42,605 nucleotides of DNA from Basidiobolus meristosporus CBS 931.73. Lineage: Eukaryota > Basidiobolomycota > Basidiobolomycetes > Basidiobolales > Basidiobolaceae. The translations under genes were made by a program, and so were the position numbers. The stretch spans positions 1 to 42,605 of the forward strand of contig MCFE01000715.1 in the NCBI GenBank assembly GCA_002104905.1. Reading direction: 5' to 3'. Shown piece after piece: positions 30,890 to 39,641 of the stretch (positions are counted from its first letter, which is position 1; each line of letters starts with the position of its first letter). Under the pieces are notes generated by a model. That model had not been told where the DNA came from and ran no database searches. It saw only the letters and a program-made list of their open reading frames with translations.

Positions 30890-31375
30890 CTAGTAGCTGG
30901 AATTCAGAAGCATACATGGATGCAGGTCTGTTTCCTTGCTCAAGTTCTTGATCTTGCTGGCAGTAGTTCTGGCTTGGTCAATGTTGCCAAATGTTAGCTC
31001 CATTTCTGTGAGGAAGGCATGGTAGTTGCTGAGTAGAGGGGAGTTAGTTTCCACTAAAGGGGAGAACCACTTCTGGGCAGTTCTAGTCAACTGGTTAGAG
31101 ATATAACCAACTTTTGCTTGATCTATTGGGAACTGATTGGGTTGTAGTGACAAGTGGTGTTTCACAATATTGATGAAACCTTGGAATTCATTCTGGGAGC
31201 CACTGAAGTTGGTAGTGGAAGTGATCTTGGGATTATGGTAGGAGGGAGCCTGGATAGGCTGTTGAGCATTTTGGCTCTGGAGTTGAGCAACAGAGTTTCT
31301 GAGGTCTGCATTGTCTTGTTGCAGCTGGGCAAAGGCAGCCATGAGACTTGCAAAGTTATACTCTGGGCTGGACAT
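30890..31375 (-). pseudogene. gypsy G1 Gag N-terminal and capsid part
   Basis: The ATG at 31375 is chosen because it opens the conserved sequence MSSPEYNFASLMAAFAQLQ, followed by a predicted coiled coil (DNADLRNSVAQLQSQ), a Pro-rich linker and the capsid-like region (NFSGSQNEFQGFINIVKHHL, then KVGYISNQLTRTAQKWF). The frame ends after DLHPCML; the usual RPAS-type continuation (ASMYASEFQLL on the minus strand near 30910) is in another frame, showing a frameshift. Leader and 5' LTR lie upstream. Confidence 0.85.
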
Positions 31376-31805
31376 GGCACAGTAGCAGGAAGCGGAGAAG
31401 TCTCTTGGACTTGTTGAGGAATACTGGATATTGCTAGCTAGTTAGTGGGTTATAGAGCCCTAGTTTGTCAAGAATACAATTATTGAGCCACAATCCCCAA
31501 CTTTGAATAAGTTAGCATCACTTCAAAAGGTACTGGCTTTAACATCCTTTGATAGAGTACCTTAGCCTAACCCTAACTAAAGCTTCCAATACTGTAACAA
31601 CTGTAAACTACACCAGCAGGGTAATAAAGTGAATGCAGCTTTAGCCAATAATCTTACAAAGATAAAGCATCTTTGCCTTTAGAGGACAAGACTAGGGAAA
31701 GATTCAGGGTGATACTTACGGTAGGTATTCCTTTACAAGCTCTTCACAAGTACTCTGGGTAGAAGGCAGAGAACCACAGGTAAGTCAGGAGCAGTGTGAT
31801 AAAAC
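31376..31805 (-). other. gypsy G1 leader, related to the 3' half of L1 LTRs
   Basis: This lies between the 5' LTR and gag. I do not see a classical tRNA-complementary primer site next to the LTR end (minus strand: GTTTTATCACACTGCTCC). Most of the leader aligns with the 3' half of the L1 LTRs: shared minus-strand blocks include AGTTGGGGATTGT, GGCAAAGAT and TGGAAGCTTTAGT. Confidence 0.65.
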
Positions 31806-32328
31806 TGTTATGAACAGACACAAGGCAGGACCAGGAAAGGACTTAGGTGTGGATCAACAAGGCAAGGCGTGTTTCCAAGGCAAGGTTGATTTCCAAGGCG
31901 AGGCTGTTTATTCAAGACCTGTGTTTATCAGACTGAGGAATACATAAGGGGGGGTAGGACTATATATACTTTCTGGCAATATGGATGCCAAGAGATATTG
32001 GCTAATACTGATGGGCTTCTGGGGTGAGGCACAGTAAGTATGCCAAGATAGAATTTACTAAAGAACAGACTGGAATATCATATGGAAATATGTCAGGGGT
32101 CAGCTGATCATGTGACTAGGTCATAAGACATGTAGTTAACATATATGGCATGGGACTACATAAACTCTAATAGGAAGCTTCCATAGAATGTAACATTGTG
32201 TAACATTGACTTGGAGCTTTCAAGAAGTTGTCAGAATGTAGTAGAACTTTCTAGACAGAACTTGGATTTCTTCTCTGACTTGAATTGGCTAGATAATTGG
32301 AGACCAGGAATGTCATGTGATCATGACA
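31806..32328 (-). mobile_element. gypsy G1 5' LTR
   Basis: This 523-bp LTR has the same TGTCATG...ATAACA ends as the 3' LTR at 23971-24516 and few substitutions. It is followed on the plus strand by the GGGGC target duplication at 32329-32333. Confidence 0.9.
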
Positions 32329-32569
32329 GGGGCAGTATATGAAGAACTTTCAGCTCAAGATTATTGCAACCTCCTTGAATTTCCCACTAAAATTGCAACT
32401 GTTTAAGAAAAGAAGCAACTAATTGCATAGCTAAATGCTATAGAGGTGCTACTCATACTCAACGGCTTATCCTGTGCAGCAATACTGGATACTGGATCAC
32501 CCTACTCTATTTTCTCACCTAATGTAGTCAAAGAACTCAAATTGGATATAGAAAAGCAACCAGGAAATA
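32329..32569 (+). pseudogene. gypsy G2 protease region, continuing after the G1 insertion
   Basis: The sequence resumes G2 after the GGGGC duplication. Around 32460-32565 it encodes LNGLSCAAILDTGSPYSIFS, an aspartic protease active site with DTGS, and KELKLDIEKQPGNR. A TAA near 32405 and another stop near 32428 interrupt it. It is cut at 32569 by the palindromic element. Confidence 0.78.
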
Positions 32570-33300
32570 GACTTGTTCCGTTGGATAGTGCCACATTGAG
32601 CCATGAGTGCCAAATGATGCCATAATGTGCCAGAGAGGTAAAGTGAGCCTATACTTGGCCACAAAGTGTGATACATAGCTCTGCATCTTCATGTAAAGCA
32701 CCCCCTGTGTTTCACCCATTGCACAGGAGAAAATCCATTTTTTGACCTTTTTTTTTTATCAATATAGCTCAGGATGTGTAAGAGCAAAGGAGAACTGAAG
32801 ATATGCGTCCGGTACTCAAAACCCATGGCACTCTGAATCTAGCTCCTGTAGCTTGTATCATGTCACAAAAATGAATGGCACTATCTTGGTCCACTGGTAC
32901 TATCTGGCACTATGAGTGCTTTGTATAGATCTTACTTTAGGTCTAATATTTAAATATAGTGCCAGATAGTACCAGTGGACCAAGATAGTGCCTTTCATTT
33001 TTGTAACATAATACAAGCTACAGGAGCTAGATTCAGAGTGCCATGGGTTTTGAGTACCAGATGCTTATCTTCAATCTGCTTGTGCTCTAACACATCCTGC
33101 ACAACATTGATCCAAAAAAAAAGGTCAAAAAATGGATTTTCTCCAACACAATGGGTGAAACACAGGGGCTGCTTTGCATGAAGATGCAGAGCTATGTTTC
33201 ACACTCTGTGGCCAGGTAGAGGCTCACTTGGCCTCTCTGGCACACTATGGCATCATTTGGCACTCATGGCTCAATGTGGCACTATCCAACGGAACAAGTC
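32570..33300. mobile_element. palindromic foldback element, copy 1 (731 bp)
   Basis: The two halves are almost perfect reverse complements, from GACTTGTTCCGTTGG at the left end to CCAACGGAACAAGTC at the right. Arms of about 340 bp surround a ~45-bp unique centre (GAGTGCTTTGTATAGATC, then TTTAGGTCTAATATTTAAATA). The flanks end in TA and start with TA, so a TA target duplication is possible. There is no coding capacity. The structure fits a foldback or MITE-like non-autonomous DNA element. A second copy at 34968-35697 has its central segment inverted. Confidence 0.85.
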
Positions 33301-34950
33301 TAATATCATGCTTGCACCAAAGGACCTCTCAGCCCCAAGAGTTGGTATCACCAACCCAATCAACATACATTGCAGTTCAATGACTATAATCCATCAAAAG
33401 GAAGTTATCAACATTTGAGATGGACTGCAGCTAGTTTTGGATGCATTACACCATAGGCCAGATCTCCACTCAGCCTGAAACAGGACTCATGAGCAAGCCT
33501 TTGAGTTGCACAGCAAACTGCTTCCACAAGTACCCGCCTTATCCTACCCAGACTTTACCAAACCCCTTGTTGTTGCTACTGTTGCATCTAATGTTGGGTT
33601 AGCAGCTGTCCAATACCAGGATGAAGACCAAAATTCACCTCACTGGATCTCTTTTCAAGCCAGATCTCTACAACCTGCTGAGAGAAACTGCTCTGCCACC
33701 AAGAAGGGGCCAAGTGCCATTGCCTTTGCCTTGAAGAACTTTCACTCCATTGGATATCACCGGCCAAATATCAAAGCTGACTGCCTAGAGTTTGTCAAGT
33801 CTTGGAGAGAATGTTAACTTTACAATATCAGTCACCATGAATTTTGCCCTCAGAGTCTGATCCATGCAAGCCTTCCTATGGATCATATTGCAATTGATTT
33901 AGCTGGACCTTTCATCACTAATGATGATGGTAATCACTACCTCTTTGTAGTTTTGGATGTCTGCATATGTTTTGTCTTTGTCAAAGCTATCCCAGACAAG
34001 TATGCTACTACTATTGCAAAAGCACTACTAAAGCTTATCTGCCTTTGTGAATTCCCTTAAGTAATTCAATTTGATAGTGAAGGAGAATTTGTACCTCATG
34101 TGATCAAAGTTCTTAGCCTGAATAGCACCATTGATCACTGTATGATCACTCCATATCATCCCAAAGCTAATGAACTTGCCAAAAGACATGTTCAGACCTC
34201 AGTTAACATTGTCAGGAAATCCATCAAAGGTATCAGAAGAATTGGGACAAGTACATTTCTACTCTACAGTATACTATCAACACCAAAATTGCTGCTCTAC
34301 ATGGATCAATGCCATATTCTTGAATGTTTGAAAGAAGATACAACCATTATGAAGACTGCCAGAATACAGAGTTAGCAAGCTTGAATACTGAAAAGTTTAA
34401 GAACCAACTTGAGTACCTACCAATATTGTCTACCCTGCTATCAGTGCCAAAGGTAAGGACTCACAGCAAAAGATCATATCAGCATATGCCTCAAGACACA
34501 GGAACAGCAGCTTCCCAGATGGCTCTTATGTCATGACACTAGATTACATCCAACAATCTAAGCTTGACCTGAGTATGAAGGCCCATACAAAATGGTCAGA
34601 TGTACCACTGGAGGATCTTATGTACTTCAGGACAATACTGGAGCACTGCTACCCAAAAACTTTTCATCTTCTTCACTCAAGCTTATATCTCAAGACCTAG
34701 TTAATTCAGAATCATAAAAAGTTGAAGCTATTGTTGACCATGATGGAGAAGAACAAAATTGCTTATATTTAGTCAAGTGGAAAGGTTTTGAAGCCAATCA
34801 CAACATCAGGGAACTTTACACCAACTTTGATAATGTTGTCATCATTGATCAGTATTGGAGCAGCAGGGGAACCCAAATAGTATCAGTAAACTCCTCTCCC
34901 AGGATAAAGTGATGTTGTGCATCAAATTTAACCCTAAGCCAATATCAATC
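33301..34950 (+). pseudogene. gypsy G2 RNase H, integrase and chromodomain, degenerate
   Basis: At 33506, YPDFTKPLVVATVASNVGLA and PHWISFQARSLQPAERNCSA are the start of RNase H. The protein then jumps to integrase: MDHIAIDLAGPFITNDDGNH has the first catalytic Asp, IQFDSEGEF the second after a TAA, and the Glu is kept in the form NELAKRHVQ, where Glu appears three residues early. Near 34715, VEAIVDHDGEEQNCLYLVKW followed by KGFE is a chromodomain with its YLVKWKG core. RT and the integrase zinc finger are deleted. Ends: palindromic element on the left, 3' LTR at 34951 on the right. Confidence 0.8.
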
Positions 34951-36127
34951 TGTTAGAAAATCTATTAGACTTGTTCCGTTGGATAGTGCCACATTGAGCC
35001 ATGAGTGCCAAATGATGCCATAGTGTGCTAGAGAGGCCAAGTGAGCCTCTACCTGGCCACAGAGTGTGAAACATAGCTCCGCATCTTCATGCAAAGCAGC
35101 CCCTGTGTTTCACCCATTGTGTTGGAGAAAATCCATTTTTTGACCTTTTTTTTTGGATCAATGTTGTGCAGGATGTGTTAGAGCACAAGCAGATTGAAGA
35201 TATGCATCTGGTACTCAATACTCATGGCACTCTGAATCTAGCTCCTGTAGCTTGTATCATGTCACAAAAATGAATGGCACTATCTTGGTCCACTGGTACT
35301 ATCTGGCACTATATTTAAATATTAGACCTAAAGTAAGTTCTATACAAAGCACTTATAGTGTCAGATAGTACCAGTGGACCAAGATAGTGCCATTCATTTT
35401 TGTGACATGATACAAGCTACAGGAGCTAGATTCAGAGTGCCATGGGTATTGAGTACCAGACGCATATCTTCAGTTCTCCTTTGCTCTTACACATCCTGAG
35501 CTATATTGATAAAAAAAAAGGTCAAAAAATGGATTTTCTCCTGCGCAATGGGTGAAACACAGGGGCTGCTTTACATGAAGATGCAGAGCTATGTTTCACA
35601 CTCTGTGGCCAAGTATAGGCTCACTTGACCTCTCTGGCACACTATGGCATCATTTGGCACTCATGGCTCAATGTGGCACTATCCAACGGAACAAGTCTAT
35701 TACCCTTACTGATTTTTGCTAACCCAAACATAACTAATCCTTGTTATGGTATATTTCATTACTTCTCAAAATATGTATATTTTTAGTTGTCATGCATGAT
35801 CAATTTTCATGTGGTCATTACATCCAGAACTGATCTGCTAAGCTTTTCCAATTGATTAGTCATCTGAGATCTATCCAACCACTTAGCAGTTACCAAGACA
35901 TCAGCTGATCAATGATGCAAATTTTCATTTATCTTATGCACCTATCAACACCCCAGCAGATTTCAATTAGTCCTGTCTCTAGGCACTTAATAACTCAGTT
36001 TGATCAGAAAAGTATAAATAAAGCTTACTGAATCTTTTTTTTTGTGTGTGTTGCAACAAAGTTAAGATTGTGACTGAAAATATTACAGACTCAACCAATA
36101 CATTCTAGTTTCTACCCAAGCCTAACA
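34951..36127 (+). mobile_element. gypsy G2 LTR, split by a palindromic element
   Basis: It starts TGTTAGAAAA and ends CCTAACA, so the ends form TGTTAG/CTAACA. Without the palindromic insert (34968-35697) and one copy of its flanking TATTA, the LTR is about 442 bp. TATAAATAAAG lies near 36013. It follows the G2 chromodomain and so should be the 3' LTR. However, TATCTGGCACCCCC, a primer-site-like sequence typical of a 5' end, follows it directly. Confidence 0.72.
34968..35697. mobile_element. palindromic foldback element, copy 2 (730 bp)
   Basis: Same ends and arms as copy 1, with a few mismatches. The flanks are TATTA on both sides (34963-34967 and 35698-35702), giving either a 5-bp duplication or a TA duplication with chance identity beside it. 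The ~45-bp centre (ATATTTAAATATTAGACC onward) is the reverse complement of that in copy 1. It sits in the LTR of gypsy G2. Confidence 0.85.
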
Positions 36128-36344
36128 TATCTGGCACCCCCAAGAACATCAAGTCTGGCCTACATAGCAAACCAACTCTGTTGCCTTTGTAGCCAAACCC
36201 AGCTATATGCAATACCAATATTAGACCAGAACCTCTCTATTAATATTTCCACCATTCTCTGACAATTCTAAAATTCTGGACTTAGTAGTCTTTTATACTC
36301 AGTTGAATCATTCAAGAGCTCAATTGCTTATTTCTCTTGGACAC
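36128..36344 (+). other. gypsy leader with primer-binding-site-like start
   Basis: TATCTGGCACCCCCAAG follows the LTR end directly, as in 5' ends of fungal gypsy elements, where TGG-rich sequence pairs with a tRNA 3' end. The ~200 bp after it has no clear gag. It breaks off at ~36345 into a Tnp2 C-terminal fragment. The arrangement pol-LTR-leader suggests two copies joined through one LTR. Confidence 0.5.
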
Positions 36345-37166
36345 AAAAGTGGCCTACAACTAGTTCTGTACAATGTTACTGTACCAATTTACCAAATGGT
36401 ATTTACTTTTTCTACCTCCCCTTGTGCAATTCATATACTCCATTGTAGAATCATCCCACTTTATTTGCTTACCCACTACAACCCTGGGTATTCCATATAT
36501 AGCTTAAATCAAAATACATTATGGTCTCCTATGTACTAATCTCTACAAACATGCACACCTGTGGCATTTGACATACATCTATCACCTAAATTTTACAGAT
36601 TTTTAGTGCGATATTTGTAAAGTTGCTATATACCTTGTATTGCTGGTAGCATATTCATCTTGCAAACATATGCTTGGTTGCTGCCACTTCTGCAATGAAT
36701 ACTTCCTGAATATCCACAAAGAACCTTTTGGTATTTTGCCAATATATTCCTTCCCCCTGCATGATTCTAGTCCCTCTTATAGGTGTGCTCTGGTTCTTTT
36801 TTGTGTGATTTGTATATTGAATGGTGTAGAGATTGGCTTGTGACTAAGAGAAATCTGGCATACCTTAGCAGAGTTTTCCTGATAGAAATTAGTTGCTTGT
36901 TAAACCCAACACTACTTTGCATTACTTAACTGATTACCCACACATTGGGGCTGCTTAGCTTCTTAATGCCATAGGCATATGTGTGTCCATGTGCATAACT
37001 GTCCTCAGTATTTTCCAACTCTTCCTGGCTGTCCTCCATGTGCCAACTCATCACATTCATGACAGACTTGAAGGTAATATTCTTGATGAGATTGGAATAT
37101 GCTAGTATCTGCAACTTGACTTATCTTCCTATCTCCCCACACATGTGCTCCATAGGAAACTCCCAA
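36345..37166 (-). pseudogene. Tnp2-like transposase, C-terminal fragment (copy 6)
   Basis: This matches 6010-6810 closely, sharing SVMNVMSWHMEDSQEELEN and the AYGIKKLSSPNVWVIS tail on the minus strand. It ends at the EIGR and FWEFPME motif, where gypsy integrase sequence begins at ~37167. As at 6 kb it is frameshifted. The two copies probably descend from one another or from a common truncated parent. Confidence 0.65.
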
Positions 37167-37803
37167 AAGGTGATATCTTGTGTCAAGGAGTACCTCCAAT
37201 CCTGTGATACATGTAACCGTGTAAAATCTGCTAGACACCAGCAATATGGACCTCTCCAACCCTTGCCAATCCCTGACCAGCAATGGAAGTCAATTTCAAT
37301 GGACTTCATCACCAACCTCCCAGAATCCAACCAATTCAATTCTGTCCTAGCAGTGGCAGATTGGCTCACCAAGATGGCTCACTTCATTCCCTGCTCAAAG
37401 AACATAGATGCTAAGGAGACTGCCCACTTAGTACTCAAGACCATTTTCAGTCTGCATGGTATCCCCAGTGACATTGTATCAGATAGAGGACCCCAGTTTA
37501 TATCAAAATTCTGGAAACACCTCATGCAATATCTTGGTGTGCAAGTCAAGCTCTCAACCACTTTTCATCCACAGTCAGATGGCCAGACAGAGAGAATTAA
37601 CCAGATCCTTGAGCAATACCTCCGGTGCTATATTGATTATCAGCAAGACAACTGGAGCCAGCTGCTACCACTTGCAGAATTTGCCTACAACAACCCATGT
37701 CATAGTGCAACAGGTCTCACTCCATTCTATGCAAATTTTGGCATTCATCCGCAATTTGATATTGAGATCCCAACCAACCCTAGGAGCCCCCCAGCAGCTG
37801 AAC
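37167..37803 (+). pseudogene. gypsy G1-type integrase fragment (inverted duplicate)
   Basis: The plus-strand frame encodes CDTCNRVKSARHQ, then the integrase core with Asp in MDFITNLPES, Asp in VSDRGPQF and the intact Glu in GQTERINQILEQYL. All three catalytic residues are thus kept here, whereas the copy inside G1 (26278-27223) has Lys at the Glu position. The open frame reaches upstream into antisense Tnp2 sequence, which is chance. It fuses at 37804 to copia sequence at the same nucleotide as the copy at 26277/26278. Confidence 0.85.
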
Positions 37804-37925
37804 ATGCATCAACCTACAGATGAAATTATTGCAGACATATTTACCAAACCATTTGCTAGAGACATATTTGAATATCTCAGGTTGAAATTAGGAATAGTCA
37901 TTGTGGGCATGTAGCTGGGTGGGAG
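37804..37925 (+). pseudogene. copia RNase H C-terminal scrap (inverted duplicate)
   Basis: This encodes DEIIADIFTKPFARDIFEYL and runs to a TAG before the tract GGTGGGAG. It is near identical to the reverse complement of 26168-26277. Confidence 0.75.
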
Positions 37926-38020
37926 TGTTGTGAAGGTTTGTAGTTCCACCTAAATATTCACCTTGCTTAGTCACTTAGATCATTACCTGCAAACCTTAGA
38001 GAATACTGACCATATTCCTT
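37926..38020 (+). mobile_element. copia LTR scrap (inverted duplicate)
   Basis: It begins TGTTGTGAAGG and follows the copia LTR for ~90 bp to ATTCCTTGTT, where gag sequence in the opposite orientation starts. Confidence 0.75.
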
Positions 38021-38145
38021 GTTATTGTTGTAGTTTTCCATAAGTTGCAGTTTAGATGTGCTTTCTTGTGGCGATCTTCAAAATGGCTGCAAAAGAGGTT
38101 CTGGGCAACTTTCCATGTACTTTTCAAAGGAATGCTCACTTCAAA
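38021..38145 (-). pseudogene. gypsy gag scrap (inverted duplicate)
   Basis: The minus strand encodes DADWFEVSIPLKSTWKVAQN and the LFCSHFEDRHKKAH segment. Here the fragment extends a few codons further upstream (IQDADWFEVS) than the copy at 25959, and it is fused to copia RT at the SLSFKRG segment. Confidence 0.75.
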
Positions 38146-39307
38146 CCAGTCAGCATCTTGTATACCTCTTTTAAAACTCAAAGATTCCAAATAAGAATCT
38201 ATCTTGCAATTCCAAGCTCTCAGTGATTGTTTGCAATCATATAGTGACTTTTTATGCTTGCAAACCAAATGGGGTTATCTTGGCCAACAAACCCATCAGG
38301 CTGGTCCATATACACATCCTCATCAAGTTCTTCATTCAAAAATGCAGTTTTTACATCCATTTGATCAACAGAAAACTTATATTTGGCTGCAATAGCCAAT
38401 ATTGATCTGATGGAATAAAACTTGTCTACTGGTGCAAAGGTCTCAGTATAGTCAAGTCCAGATTGATTTTCCATCAGGGCCTGATATTCCTCAGTCATTA
38501 CAGTTCTTTGAAAGCTTGTCTGAAGGCTATTCAGGGCCTTGCTTACAGTCTGGAGCTCATCAATATGGAATGAATAGGCAGTGGCTAAGTTTATACCCTC
38601 ATTAATATAGTAATTCTGGCTATTTCATGTCCAATTGGATCTCATGGTATTTGATACTGGAATGATCACTTCTGGGATATTCCTAGGCACTGATTCTGAC
38701 TGAACCATGGTTTTAGAGCTCTCTGGAGTGAAAAAGTTTTCATTGTTTTACTCTGATTCAATCCTGACAATTGGTGGATTTGAGATCAGATTCTTGTCAT
38801 CATCTGATGTCATTTTTTGTGAAAGGATTGAATTCTCACCAAACAACACATCCCTGGACTTGATTAGCTGCTTGTTTGGTATTGTAGAGTCTGTATGCTA
38901 CACTCTCATTGCAGTAGCCCAAAATTTTGCATTTTACACTTTTTGGCTCAAATTTTGACTGATTACCAGGCAGTTTCTTGGCATATGCTGTACACCCAAA
39001 TATTCTTAGATGTTTTGCATTTGGTCTGTACCCATACCATGCTTCAAATGGAGATGAATCACAAAGTATTCTGTTATAACTCCTATTTTAAGACATTCAG
39101 CAGTGGCAACTGATTCCGCCCAAAAATCATAGGATAGTTTTTGATCATGGATCATAGATCTTGCCATATCAATTATTGATCAGTTAGTACATTCTACTAC
39201 TCCATTTTGCTGTGGGGAATATGGTACAGTAGTCTCTTGCTTTATCCCATGAATTTTGCAGAAGTGGATGAAGAGTTTTGAGGTATATTCTCCACCATTG
39301 TCAGAGC
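38146..39307 (-). pseudogene. copia Pol: integrase end and reverse transcriptase start
   Basis: Read on the minus strand from 39307, this is the end of the integrase core (VPYSPQQNGVVE-type segment near 39215, where the usual Glu context is present), then the integrase tail with FDENSILS-type readings near 38850. From 38498 comes the RT start: MTEEYQALMENQSGLDYTET, VDQMDVKTAFLNEELDED, then MDQPDGFVGQDNPIW. It ends with SLYDCKQSLRAWNCKIDSYL at ~38170, just before the YVDD box. The integrase is cut at 39307 by the Tnp2 element that runs to the right edge; the rest of this copia would lie beyond it. Confidence 0.82.
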
Positions 39308-39640
39308 GTACCCTGTGAAAAATTATTGAGATGATCCTGTCAAAAGGCCGTCACAAAGTTAATGTCCCATGACTGAGAGGTACTGATCTTGTCAGGACTC
39401 CGTCCAGAGATTGTTGAAAAATAATTGCACCCCACATTTCACAAAAAACCTTGTCAAAATTTTTCATCACAACAATGTATAAGTGGCTTTTGATTGGTTC
39501 CCTGCCAATTTGCTCACTTTCTGATCCTGGACACTCTATTGCCTCCTACGTTTGTGTGAATTGATTGGCTATTTCCTCTTTTTCACACTCCTTACTTCCT
39601 GACTCAACCGTTTCTCTTACTTTTCATGCGTACAAATTGA
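39308..39640. repeat. Tnp2-element terminus, companion side (copy 5)
   Basis: The copia integrase sequence stops at CAGAGC (39307), and GTACCCTGTGAAAAATTATTG begins here (first 20 bases only are typical), followed by GATCCTGTCAAAAGG. Because the host sequence on the left is known copia, this is the best-defined element end in the window, to within about two bases. Confidence 0.72.
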
Positions 39641-39641
39641 T

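Larger units (their letters stand above)
23971..32328 (-). mobile_element. near full-length Ty3/gypsy retrotransposon (family G1), with nested insertions
   Basis: The element runs on the minus strand from the 5' LTR (32328-31806) through leader, gag, zinc knuckle, protease, RT, RNase H and integrase to a polypurine tract and 3' LTR (24516-23971). It is flanked by a perfect 5-bp target duplication, GGGGC at 23966-23970 and 32329-32333. It lies inside gypsy G2, whose gag and protease it separates. It has itself been hit by an L2 unit (27640-28847) and by a composite of L1 LTR, gag and copia pieces (24938-26277). Removing these leaves about 5.8 kb. The LTRs differ by one 23-bp block and few substitutions, so insertion was recent. 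Confidence 0.9.

Noticed and set aside
37038-37823. 261-residue open frame that seems to fuse an unknown N-terminus to gypsy integrase
   Set aside because: The first ~45 residues are antisense to a Tnp2 C-terminal fragment (36345-37166). The frame is open only by chance across the junction, so it is not a fusion protein.
37456-37914. 152-residue frame overlapping the gypsy integrase
   Set aside because: It is mostly the integrase read in a shifted frame; only its last third is the real copia RNase H scrap.
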